From positions 98,897,090 to 98,961,089 of the forward strand of contig CM035806.1 of assembly GCA_020466095.1 (NCBI GenBank): a DNA stretch of 64,000 bases. Reading direction: 5' to 3'. Positions 21,568 through 32,221 of this stretch are shown in pieces; the first letter of the stretch is position 1; every line of letters starts with the position of its first letter. The notes beneath the pieces are model-generated. The model was not told the origin of the DNA. It searched no databases and saw nothing but the letters and a program-made list of their open reading frames with translations. Origin of the DNA: Chlorops oryzae. Lineage: Eukaryota; Arthropoda; Insecta; Diptera; Chloropidae. The translations under genes were made by a program, and so were the position numbers.

Positions 21568-23126
21568 GAAGGGTGTTATGGTCAGGCGAGCCCGATTATA
21601 CAATACCCGACACAGACATGTATGTAGCTTTGAATATTTTTCAAAACAGGCACCAATATCACTACCATTAAGATATGGTATTCTGGAACCATTTAGGGCC
21701 TCATATTTAGATTTTCGTTCAATTTCCTTATGAAATCCGCCCATTTTGACACGCCCACTTTTCCAATTTGAGAAAATTTAATCGCAGGCTTAAATATAAA
21801 CTCGAATTAGATATGCAATATAAACTTCGAAAAAACCAATTTAGGGACAGTTTTTGGATTTTTATGACAGACCCTATTACTGGAGGTATGTAGGTACCCT
21901 TAATAATGGACCGACCAAGAAAATTTTGGGAGAGGATATGTATGACTATACACGGAGACAAATAAGTTCCTGAAATATAATTGGAACCAATTACATATGT
22001 GATTGGAGCCTTGTCCCGATTGCATTATTAATTGGAGCCAATTACAATATAATTAGAAAATGAAAAATACTCAATTACTCAATTACTTATATAATTGCAT
22101 TTAAATTTACACTATATAATCGGGTATTCTGAATACATATGTAATTACATCTGATTACTTTTACAATTTAAAGCATTGAGTGCAATTATATATATGATTG
22201 TGTTTATTTTACAGTTTGTTCTTATATTTCTCAAATGGTTTATAATTTCGATCGTATATAACGTGTTTGAATTTTCAAAATCCTTAGGCACTCCAAGGGG
22301 CAGGTGGACCACGAATATGACGTGGTGAAATATATTCCGCCCAATCGTGGAGAATTCCCCTTTTTATATTGCTATAGAGAATGTATTTTAAATTGCAGGG
22401 GATCACAAATTTAATTAGACGCAATTATATATATAATTCGATACAATTACATACATCATTGCAGCCGATTATATATTTAATTGGACGGAATTATATATGT
22501 AATTGAAATTACTTTTTTTATCAATTGATACAATTACATATATAATTGGACGCAATTATGAAAATATAATTACATCATACCCAATTACATATGTAATCCC
22601 TGCAAAATATAATTGGGTATGTGATATTTTTTCTCTGCGTGTAGAAAAAGATTACGTGACATCTTCCGTTCTAGTCCCATTCGGAATTCGGGCTTAAGAG
22701 ACAAACTTCGAAAAAAGCCCACTTTTCAAATTTTCAGAAAATACATTTAGTACCCTAAAATATGATCACATGTAAAATTACATCAAAATATCTTAAACAA
22801 AATTTAGGTTTTCGAGCAGTTTTTTGATTTTCGTACTGGAGGAATCCTTAAAAATAGTCCAATCGGGTCCATTCTCGATCTTGTTCTTACTCATGTCCCT
22901 GTGAGCACGCATACCAAATTTTGTCAATAGCTCAACTTCTTCGGTAAGAAAACTGTATACAGACAGACGGATAGACAGACGAACTGACGGACAGACAGAC
23001 GGGTAGAATTTCCTGGTGACGCTGATCAGTTCTATATACATAAATACATTTTGTACGGTCTATCTCGATTTTACACACAACCACACAAACGCAATATACT
23101 CTCGACACAGAGTGTGTCGGGGATAA
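21568..23126 (+). repeat. Dispersed repeat with CAGACGGAC microsatellite, split by MITE
   Basis: Starts GGGTGTTATGGTCAGGCG and ends with the palindromic CTCGACACAGAGTGTGTCGGG. The microsatellite GACAGACGG lies at about 22960-23002. Interrupted at 21951-22641 by TA-MITE copy 3. Confidence 0.8.
21951..22641 (+). mobile_element. TA-flanked MITE family, copy 3
   Basis: 691 bp, TA at 21949-21950 and 22642-22643, full-length structure including the GC-richer block. Confidence 0.9.
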
Positions 23127-23468
23127 AAACAAAAGTGGGCGGTAGTTTATGCTTCATTAAGTTGCGACAATCCCTGCGATAACGTAGATTCTACACTAGA
23201 AAACATGCATAAATTTTATTTATACATATTGGCATATGTATGTACTAACGTGTACATATTAGTGTTGCAACGAATGTTAATTTGTAGCATTCGCAAATGC
23301 GAATACTAATATAGAGTGCTTACTTAACAATGGGGCTAAGACACTGCTTTGAAACTCTAGTCAGTGCTGAAAGACATGGAATTCTTTAAGTATTACCTTA
23401 AAAGTGTGGAAGCCGAGAGGGGTTTGTCTTTTTCGGAAATATTTCTAGTATAATGATAAAGAAACATA
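23127..23468. other. Intergenic spacer
   Basis: No gene recognised. A run of GAATGTTAATTTG...GCGAATACTAATA near 23270-23310 is mirrored by GCGAATGCGAATGAGAG near 25445, so it may be one end of an older element of about 2.2 kb whose interior holds the next insertions. Confidence 0.35.
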
Positions 23469-24181
23469 CACGGAGAGAAATAAGTTTCCGAAATATATTT
23501 GGAACCAAATACATATGTGATTGGAGCCTTGCCCCGATTGCATTTATAATTGGAGCCAATTACAATATAATTGAAAAATGAAAAATACTAATTGTGCTCA
23601 TTTACTTATATAATTGCATTTAAATTTATCATATATGTAATTGCGTTCTGAATACAGATGTAATTACATCTGATTACTTTTACAATTTAAAGCATTGATG
23701 CAATTATATATATGATTGTATTTATTTTACAGTTTGTTCTTATATTTCTCAAATGGTTTATAATTTCGATCGTATATAACGTGTTTGAATTTTCAAAATC
23801 CTTAGGCACTCCAAGGGGCAGGTGGACCACGAATATTACGTGGTGAAATATATTCCGCCCAATCGTGGAGAATGCCCCTTTTTATATTGCTATATAGAAT
23901 GTATTTTAAATTACAGGGGATCACAAATTTAAATAGACTCAATTATGTATATAATTCGATACAATTACATACATCATTCCAGCCGATTATATATTTAATT
24001 GGACGGAATTATATATGTAATCGAATTTATTTTTTTATCATTTGATACAATTACATATATAATTGGAGGCAATGAAAAATATAATTGGATGCAAATTATG
24101 AAAATATAATTACATCATACCCAATTACATGTGTAGCCCCTGCAAAATATAATTGGGTATGATATATTTTTTCTCTGCGTG
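23469..24181 (+). mobile_element. TA-flanked MITE family, copy 4
   Basis: 713 bp, TA at 23467-23468 and 24182-24183, same ends and body as the other copies. Confidence 0.9.
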
Positions 24182-24313
24182 TAGCTTTCACTTTTTTCAC
24201 TTTAGTATTGAATTTAACCAACTTTTTTGGTTCTCTATTGATATAAATTTTTCTCATTAATACTACGAAGATTCTTCTTTTTCTTGCGTTTTAAAAGTCC
24301 CGACCTATCTCGG

Positions 24314-25029
24314 TAGAGCTGGAGAAACATCGATGTCACTATCGATAGTATCGATGTTTTTAAAATTCTCGTCACATCGATGTTTTTTTTAGACTATCGA
24401 TGTTTTTGTGGTGCTCTACATTATTATTTATTTCCTATATTAAATATTCTCATTATTTTTCATCGTTATAGTTTTAGCAGTTGTTGTTGGCTGTTCTAAT
24501 GTAAACCTAAATACAACATTGTCTGTGATATATAGACCTCCCCATGTCCCTTTTTTATTATTCAAATATATTTTGAATTGAAATATTTTTTTTTTAATTA
24601 TAATAAAGGAAAAAAATGACAAAACATTTTATTTTTATATAATTTGTGACGTAAGTAGCTAGTTGCTACCCTTTCTTCATCCGAACCAGAACGCAGCCAG
24701 AACGAAGTTTCAAAATAACTACATTCAGGCCTTTTACACAAGTCAATTATTGACCGTCAATTCTTGTTTTTATTTCGCTTTTAGAGTTACATCAGTATTT
24801 AACGACACAAAAGTGGACACAAAATGGATTATCGAGCTTGCGCATCTAAAAAACGCTCAATTTTTCGTTTAATTCCCGCTCTTTGCTGGTCCAAAAAGTG
24901 AGAATTGACATCAATAATTGTCTAGTGTAAAATGCCTCCTTAAAGAAAAAACATCGATAGTATCGATGTATTGCTCCAAAAACATCGTGAACATCGATAG
25001 TCCCAAACATCGATGTTTCTCCAGCTCTA
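24314..25029. mobile_element. hAT element with ATCGAT-rich subterminal repeats
   Basis: 716 bp with ends TAGAGCTGGAGAAACATCGA and the inverse, perfect 8-bp duplication TATCTCGG (24306-24313, 25030-25037). Both subterminal regions repeat ATCGATGTTT and CTATCGATAGTATCGATG. No transposase frame is intact. It is inserted in an RTE-type LINE remnant. Confidence 0.9.
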
Positions 25030-25220
25030 TATCTCGGGGTCCGGAAAACGCGACCAATTCCTCCATTTTGTCCTATCCGTTGCATTCTTCGGAGTAAGTC
25101 CTACAGCTTCGCGGTCCCATTTAACTGTGTCCATCCAACGCTGTTTCGGACCCCCTCGTCGGCTGCACCCTTGTAATTGTTGTGTGTAGCCCTTTTTCGG
25201 CTAGCTGTCCTTGTCTGCTC
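25030..25220 (-). pseudogene. RTE-type LINE C-terminal remnant
   Basis: The minus strand reads GGPKQRWMDTVKWDRE followed by a Trp-rich tail, the conserved C-terminal motif of RTE/BovB-like reverse transcriptase polyproteins. Decayed; only the last part is recognisable. The hAT at 24314-25029 has landed within it. Confidence 0.65.
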
Positions 25221-25260
25221 TCAGGACGTGACCCTACCATCTTACTCTTGATTCCCGCTT

Positions 25261-26474
25261 GATTCCTAATAATTGGAGAAACTCCATAGCGCCTACGTAT
25301 GTGTCCACGTTTGGAGCATGGTAAAGACGAAAATACTGAGATGATTATTTTTGTTAAAGTTTAATTAAAGAAGTTGTGCGGGCCAATTTTCGCCAATTTT
25401 AGCGAATGCGTGTGCGAATATAAAAACTTTGACGAATATTCGCGAATGCGAATGAGAGTATTCGTTGCAACACTAGTAAATATCATCCGTTTGCGCTAAA
25501 TGTCCCCGAGAAGAAATGTCACAACATTAGCAAGAAATCATAATTTATTTGTGATTTTATATTTATGTTTCTCATATGAATTAATGAGGTTCAAGCGGGC
25601 CGTAAATAAAAAAAATATTTAGGTAAATAAAAAGATGACATTGACAGCATTTCGCATATCATGTCGATTATTATCTATCAGGTAACACATAAGCATATAA
25701 GAAAGCATTATCAACAGGAAAATATCTCCGCATTGCGAAGAAACGAAATGAAATGATTTCAACGGAATAAATAGGTGACATTGTCACGCAAAACGTTTTG
25801 GGGGCCTTTAAAGAAGGTTTTTTTTGACTCTCACTCTCCCTTGGATGAATCGCCGTCGTAGGATTGGTCATGTTCTAATATTTCCTCAATATCTAACAAG
25901 TCGTTCACATATGCGTGGTTATATATTACAGAGCCGTTTCAGATTCATCCGATGAAAATCCTGCTTGGTTCGGAGACTGGCTCATTGAATCTGGAGATGA
26001 TTGTGGTATATTTTTCTCCCTGAAATATATCAACTTAAGCTAAGTGTGCACTGGAAATACTGTTTTTGTCTGGACACAAACCAAAAATACCGGTGTTTGG
26101 TGATTTTTAGTAAAGAAAACAACCATTTTGGCTCACGTTTGGCTAAATGTTGAAAAATGTATGAAAAAAGTAATACGCGCTAAATCTACAGATTTAAATA
26201 ATACACCGGGGTTTTCTCTCCACCAATTTTGAACTAGTCGTTTACGACCAACCAAAAAGAAATTCTGGATCCCAAGTCCACGCGAAGGGAAATAAGATAT
26301 TGAAATATTTGAACCTTCCGGTTGGGGAAAAGTGCAAAAATACACCGCGAAAATATATGAAAAAGTGATAACTGTACAAATTCAGTAAAAAAAAAGTCTG
26401 AAACGCGTGTATTTTGAGCAGGCTAGCACAAACAAGTGCACAAAACAGTTTTAGGAGTGGTCCAACTCAACAAG
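25261..26474. other. Intergenic DNA before the R1-clade element
   Basis: No gene recognised. The 28S R1 target (CTGTCCCTATCTACT) is not present upstream of the R1-clade start, so this copy is not visibly at its site. Confidence 0.4.
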
Positions 26475-27566
26475 ATGGCATCGAAAGCCAAACAGTTTGG
26501 GGTTACCGTGTCAATGTTGGACATAAGTCTGACTGTTAAGGAAGATGTTAACGAAGCGCGGTCGACCTTGGTGTCTTCTGACAGCGAGAATGCTGAAAAA
26601 CCATCGCTTAAGCTGAAGAGGAAAAATGCCAAAAAGAGGGAAAATGCTAAAGCTAAGCCAGGTACCTTCAATGGCGTCACCGGATGGAAAAGAAGCCCGT
26701 GAAATTGAGGAGCAAACCCAAAAGCTACCAAGAAAAGCCAATGAAAGAGGGAGCGAGGTAAGTGCAGACCTTTCTATTGGGGCGGTCATAGAGGCAGTGA
26801 CGGGCATTAAGGTGAAATACGCAGGCTCTAATGCTGTTTTCACCGACAGTTTTGGGAAATGAGAGAAAGTCGCGGCCTACAACTCGTCAAGCTGCGGAGA
26901 CATGGTCTGCGGTTGTTCGAAGCGACGATCCGATGATGACTCCGGAGGAAGTTGCGAAAAAGGTTCGGGAAGATGTGGCTCCCTGTCTTGGTGTAAGGGT
27001 TCACGAGATAAAGCCAGTAAAGAGAGGCGGCGCAGTAATCCGCATTCCTTTTGTGGCTGAGCGGGACAAATTGCTGGCAAATAGCAACTTTAGTGAGGTT
27101 GGATTGCGTGTCGAGAAAACTAAAGCCCCAGGTGAGACGGTGATTATCAAAAACGTTGACTGCAGAATCTCGGTGGAAAAATTCATGAAGGGCCTTCATG
27201 AATGCAACTTTAAAGAGGAAGGCGAAGAAGCTGAGGTTGAGAAAGGAGTAAAGCTGGTGTCAAAGCCGTGGGTGACAAATCCAGACGCAACAACTAATGT
27301 TGTTCTGGAAATGGAACCGAAATTTGCGAGAATAATGATAGAACACGGACGATGCTACTATGATTACTTTCCGTTCATAGTGGCTTCGCGGTAGGGATGG
27401 ATATCGGACATTATAATATCGATATTCCATATCGACATATTCAAGATGCAGCCGATACGATATATCGAATTTTGAGGTTAAAAATTATCGATATATCGAT
27501 ATATCGTCCAATATATGATGTCACACTTTTTACTGTTTGCGTCTTAATTCTTTGCATTGCTTATAA

Positions 27567-28015
27567 AAGCTAGTACACAAAGGCAGCGGAATTTGACATT
27601 CCATATAAAAATGTATGGGACAATTCCGTCGCGGAATGCAAAGAAATTGAAACTCCAATTAATTCCTTCGGCTAGTACACAAGAGTGAAAAAAGAGCGGA
27701 GGAATTTGACAGCGTTTTTTTTTTTGTTTTAATTGTCGACAGATGGCGCTGAAGCGAATTTCTTCGCCATTTATTGGCCGAGTTGAATTAATTGCGAAGG
27801 AATTTTGACATTAGCAGCTGAATCCATCGGAAAAATTATGGTGAACGGTTATACTGAGTTCGAATAGTAAAATTATTACGCTCCAAACAGCTCATGTATT
27901 TGTATTCAAATTTACCGCCCTATGGTATCTGTCAATCTGACATTCCTTTGCGGAAATAAAATTTTTTCAGCCTCAATTCCGCCAACGAATTCCGCTGCCT
28001 TTGTGTACTAGCTTT
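27567..28015. mobile_element. MITE nested in the hAT
   Basis: About 449 bp with inverted ends AAGCTAGTACACAAAGGCAG, flanked by TAA (27564-27566, 28016-28018), suggesting PIF/Harbinger-type insertion. An internal variant of the end (GGCTAGTACACAAGAG) lies near 27670. No coding capacity. Confidence 0.8.
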
Positions 28016-28187
28016 AAGTTTTAACAAAACTGTTTGAGCAAAGAATTAAGCATTAGATTTTTTGCTGAATATCTTGAAATCATCGAGTTCCAGTTTTAAC
28101 TTAAAACACAGATAATACAATCTATTATCAGGTCGACGAACTTAATTTTTCTATTTTTAATTTATGATTCACTTTGATACAAGAAAG

Positions 28188-28525
28188 TTAATTGAAATTA
28201 CCTTTGAAGGCCTCCTTTCGAGCTTGAAATTCTGAAAGAGTCGGTTGTACTTGTAAATCGATTCCTCTTCCCAAGGCCAAGCAGTCGCTGCTTTTTGTGT
28301 GAGAAGTCTCTTTGATTGGACATATTTTACATTTTTTTAAATGTATCCATAGGTTAGAGGTGTTGCCTGATGTGGCGCACACTCCTCCGCAATGTTTGCA
28401 CTCCGCCGAGTTTTTGAGTTTTTATTGAAGTGTTTCCACACTGTACTTTTAGGAGCCATAACATATCTGTTTAAACAACTTCCAAAAAGGAGGGAATTTG
28501 ATTTATGCACTAGTGCTGTAGACAA
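28188..28525 (-). pseudogene. hAT transposase N-terminal BED zinc-finger remnant
   Basis: The minus strand encodes KSTVWKHFNKNS then, in another frame, CATSGNTSNLWIHLKKC, the signature of hAT BED fingers (W.HF ... C..C ... TSNL..HL). The two parts are in different frames and the catalytic domain is missing, so the element is non-autonomous. Confidence 0.75.
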
Positions 28526-29637
28526 ATTTAAGTACTCGATAATATCGGAGAAAAATTACGATATTGATAATATCGTCCCATATACATATCGAATAAATAA
28601 TATCGAAGTCTACACAAATAATATCGATATATCGATGTATCGATACAATATCGAGCATCCCTACTTCGCGGACTAAATTATTTGGTTGCTTCAGATGCTT
28701 AAGCTTTGACCATCAGGTTCAAGACTGCCATTATAAGCAGGAAGTGTGCAGAAGGTGTGGACAGGCGGGACATGCGGCGCGAGCTTGTAAGAATGCGCTT
28801 CATTGTCGAAACTGCGCGTTCAAGGGAAAGCCAGCAGCGCATCATATGCTTTTTGAGGACTGCTCCATTAATATGGAGAGCATCCTACAACTTAATTGCG
28901 GTGGTGGTTATATGGCGACGGCGGATCTGGGAGTGTCGATGGGGGGGAGGAAGTGTTCTGTGGCGCTAGTCCAAGAACCATATTCGAGGACAAACACTCG
29001 CTTGGTGAAGGAAGTATTTGGCTTTCTGTCAACCATGAGGGTCTTCTCAGATGAAAGAGGCAAAGCAGCACTAATTATTGATGAACCCAATTTCGAATGT
29101 CTTGCTCTTCCGAATAAAGGAAATGGCGCAGCTGTCCGCATTAAAGGTTCTTGGGGTGAAATCATTGTTGCGTCTGTCTACTTTGCGTTTGGGGACACTG
29201 CAGCCCTATTTGGAGTACATCGATGAATTGCTGCTACTAGCTAACAATTCGCTACCTCTGACGAAAAATAATGGTTTTTGAAGTCTCCAAAATAATTTTT
29301 TGCATTTCGTTTTGAGTGGAATCAGGCAACCGAAAAGTTATCGAATGAAATTTCCGATTGCATTCCGCTTCGTTTTTTAAGGCCTGTTTCGAGCAGGCAT
29401 GAACTGTCAAACTCCATATAAAAAAAAGTGAGCTAAAAGCCCGATAAATGGATTTCCGCCGTCAATTAGCAAACCCATATCCAGCACGAGTGAAATCAGT
29501 GTTGTTAAAATGACATCAGGGTTGAAATTTTTCGCACTTTTGGAGAAAAGTGGAGACTAGTTTAGCCAGTGAAATAAAGTGTTTTACATTTATTCCACCG
29601 CGAAAAGGCTGAATCACAGTTGCGTAGAAGCTGAAGA

Positions 29638-29845
29638 ATGGATGGCATGGAAGACCTATTTTCTGAAGCTGGACCATCTGTGCCAAAAAGGCGGAGAACG
29701 GTTTTCAGTTATGTGCTAAAACAATTGCTATGCAAAAAAATAAAGGACTTCCCTTGTATATGGGATATAACTTCCGGATCGCATAGCAACCACATAGAAG
29801 TGTCTGCAGCTTGGCGCGAGATCGCCGAGTGCTTGGGAAAATCAG
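29638..29845 (+). CDS. MADF-domain accessory protein, first exon only
   Basis: ATG at 29638 encodes a Lys/Arg-containing leader (PKRRRTVFSYV) and the N-terminal half of a MADF (Myb/SANT-like) DNA-binding domain: DFPCIWDITS...AAWREIAECLG. A donor G|GTAAAT follows at 29846. In PIF/Harbinger elements such a protein binds DNA and helps the transposase. The remaining exons are absent. Confidence 0.7.
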
Positions 29846-29915
29846 GTAAATATTGATCAGCATCAATGTTCATAAAATATATTTTCGCTTTTCAATTCTA
29901 TATTTAAACACTTAC

Positions 29916-30230
29916 TCCAATGTAAGAGCAATCTTGCTTTAAGCTTATTGCATTCGGGCGAGAGTTACGCTTCGGCATCAAGCGTGGCGAAAGAAGATCC
30001 ACAAGGTCGTTAAAAGTTTCAACATCCATGTGGAAATTTTCTCGAAAAATTTCGGGATTCTCTTCCATATTCTTGAACTAAAAATTAAAAAGTTGTTTAT
30101 TTCGCACGACAAAAATATGTCTTTTTTACTTACATCTATCGTAAACCGGCCTTTTCCATTTCTCTCGGCCAAATAGCGATTCACCCAGTACCTTGGCCTC
30201 TTCCTTTGTTTTGTTTTTAGTTGCTAGGCT
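29916..30230 (-). pseudogene. Harbinger transposase fragment with intact intron
   Basis: Exon to 30134 encodes KRPRYWVNRYLAERNGKGRF. An intron of 56 bp (30078-30133, GT...AG) joins in frame to FKNMEENPEIFRENFHMDVETF and LSPRL (30077-29916), the HARBI1-like N-terminal region. A further donor GTAAGT stands at 29915. The catalytic DDE part is missing. Confidence 0.72.
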
Positions 30231-30604
30231 AGCAAAATCCCGGAAAGTCCAATTAACAAAGTTTCTGCAACCTACGAATTCTGCATTTGCGACATATCTT
30301 TAACTTTTAAATTCAATAAATTATTCCTGTTCATTGACAATGACAGCTCACATGTTAACAAAACTCAGCTGACATTAGCGCGTGAAATATATGGCCAACT
30401 CTACAAAGAAAAATTAGTATCTACTCGATACCGGCCTTAAACAGTGAATCTGAATCACCGATCAGCTTGTATGGTTTAGTGAAAATAAAGTAGTGTGCAG
30501 CACACTGACACGAATTTTCGTGAATCGCCGATCATTCCGTGATGACGAAAATTTTAGAAATCATGGCATGAATCGAGTATCTGCGAATCGCATGAATCGT
30601 GTGT

Positions 30605-31237
30605 GTGCACTGAGCGAACTTAACCATGATTTTTTTAAAAGGGCGCATTGTTATTCACAGTCCTTTTGATTTTCGAGCAGAACAAAAATTTCAAAAGAAA
30701 AATGGTTGAGTCAACAACATTTTTGGTTGATTTAAAGGAAATATGTTTAATTACATTTCTTTTCGTTCCGTATAATTCTCATTTGCTTTATAAAATAGGA
30801 CATATAAGATAAGTATTCATCTTAGAAATTTTTAAGCATTGCGAAAGCAGTCACGACAACGGAGTGACGATATCAGATGAAGTCCATCCGATGGCTATTT
30901 TTGGGGTTATGTTCAGCAGAGGGCTCTGTGGCCATTTGCTTTGAATGTTAATTAAAATTCTTTTGACATTTCTTCTTTTATAGGTATTTTTTTTTTTTGA
31001 AAATTTTCTTAGTCATTTCAATTATATCCGTGGTTGGTTCAACAATTTAAATTTAAATCCATATTTTAAAATTATCATTTCAATTCAAACTGAAATATGG
31101 TTGATTCAAAAGGAAAATCTTTATTTTTTCCAACAAGAAAAATTGTTAAAACAAAAATATTCCTTGTTGAAGCCGTTTTGTATTTTTTGCCTTTTGATTT
31201 AACCAATTTTCTGGTTGATTTTTTTCTTTGTGTGGCA
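30605..31237 (+). mobile_element. 'TTGATTTTCGAGCAG' dispersed repeat, full copy
   Basis: Runs from CACTGAGCGAACTTAACC to GGTTGATTTTTTTCTTTGTGTG, imperfect inverted ends with ATCAACC/TTAACCAT motifs repeated inside. A full copy in the opposite orientation is at 54829-55441 and a partial one at 10350-10887. Open frames here have no domain. Confidence 0.7.
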
Positions 31238-31271
31238 AAATGTGTTCTAAGGAAAGTGCCGAGCAGTCAAC

Positions 31272-31445
31272 ATGTCCACGGAAAAAGAAAATGAGCATGA
31301 ATTCCTTTTGGAATTTATTGATGTTTATCGGTCGCTGACTGCTTTGTGGGATGTCAAAAGTAATGACTATGCAGACAAATTTAAAAAAAAAAGGACAATT
31401 TGAGATTTTGGTGAATAAATATAAAGAAAAATATCCGCAAGCGTT
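31272..31445 (+). pseudogene. MADF-domain remnant
   Basis: ATG at 31272 gives EFLLEFIDVYRSLTALWDVK, then a shift at a run of ten A's (about 31381-31390) and QFEILVNKYKEKYPQA in the next frame, together one MADF domain. It is probably from a transposon accessory gene; no terminal repeats were assigned. Confidence 0.7.
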
Positions 31446-32208
31446 TTTTATGCCAGACCTTCATCCATACACGTCTTCTTTTTTCTTTTCGCTCTTTTCT
31501 TTCTCCTTCACTTAGAATTATTGCGATCGCAAATTAAACGTCATCCGTTACAGGCATAGCGATGCGAACTTTACTCGACGGCAGCAACAGAAAAATGAAT
31601 GAATACAGGAATTTGAATCGAATGTATGTCAGAGCATCGATTACACACGTACAGGGCTGATCGGCGATTCAGAATCACTGTTTATGGACCGCATAACATT
31701 TGACGTATCATTTACTGATATTGTGAGGACATCATATCGCCGGTATCGATATTTGAAAGTCGATATTTACATATCATTATTATAGTTTACTTAGAAGCAG
31801 GGTTGGAACTTGGCGAAGAAGAAAGTGCAGCAGTTTTAACAAAAAAAGGGCAGTAGATTTGAATTTTGCGCAGTAAAAAAAAATCATTACAAATCTGTTT
31901 TTATAACAAAAATATATTTTATTCTTTTCAAATAAAAAGAAAAAATAAACAAAAAGTACCTACATTTCATGTAAATATTTCTCCATATTGCGCGTCTTCC
32001 AATATTCAGCGAAGAGTTTTGACAATAATTTTTTCTGTTATATCAGCTGTCAAACTGTTAATATCGCGACATAAAACCTTAAATGGAAAATCCATAATGT
32101 TAAATAAGGACAACAATATTATCTTTGTTACAAATAGAATTGCGGTGTTGATAATGTATAACCAAAATTGGTACTTTTTGGTAGTTATCGTTATGAGTTT
32201 TGTTTGAT
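31446..32208. other. Unassigned AT-rich DNA
   Basis: No gene recognised. A 113-codon plus-strand frame (31866-32207) is A/T-rich and without domain. It borders the 28S stub at 32209-32221. Confidence 0.4.
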
Positions 32209-32221
32209 AGATAGGGACAGT
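32209..32221 (-). rRNA. 28S rRNA gene stub 3' of R1
   Basis: On the minus strand TGTCCCTATCTA, part of the 14-bp sequence that R1 duplicates on insertion, directly follows the R1 3' end. Sequence then departs from 28S (TCAAACAAAAC instead of CTATCTAGCG), so rDNA homology ends here. Confidence 0.7.

Larger units (their letters stand above)
27392..28663 (-). mobile_element. hAT transposon remnant with BED finger, inside R1-clade ORF1
   Basis: 1272 bp, ends TAGGGATGGATATCGG and the inverse of TAGGGATGCTCGATATTG, perfect 8-bp duplication CTTCGCGG (27384-27391, 28664-28671). Both subterminal regions repeat TATCGATATATCGATA. Removing the element with one duplication restores the gag frame across the site. 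The minus strand retains a BED zinc-finger start (see 28188-28525). Contains a nested MITE at 27567-28015. Confidence 0.93.
26475..29262 (+). pseudogene. R1-clade non-LTR retrotransposon, 5' half
   Basis: Starts ATG GCA TCG at 26475. The ORF1 gag-like protein passes through three frames (to 26702, then about 26630-26862, then 26831-27391), showing at least two frameshifts. It continues after a hAT insertion with CCHC zinc knuckles (CFRCLSFDHQVQDC at 28690s; CRRCGQAGHAARAC; CRNC). An ORF2 start follows in the same frame: ESILQLN...VALVQEPY is the beginning of an apurinic-type endonuclease of R1-clade elements. Another frameshift occurs near 29205 and homology stops near 29262, before the reverse transcriptase. 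Dead copy; its relation to the R1 at 32222-33907 is unknown. Confidence 0.82.
29380..30437. mobile_element. Internally deleted PIF/Harbinger element
   Basis: Bounded by inverted ends AGGCCTGTTTCGAG and CTCGATACCGGCC with TTA on each side (about 29377-29379 and 30436-30440). Carries the first exon of a MADF-domain gene on the plus strand and two exons of a Harbinger transposase on the minus strand, the two-gene layout known for PIF/Harbinger. Both genes stop at splice donors facing each other only about 70 bp apart, so the middle has been deleted within introns. Confidence 0.72.
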
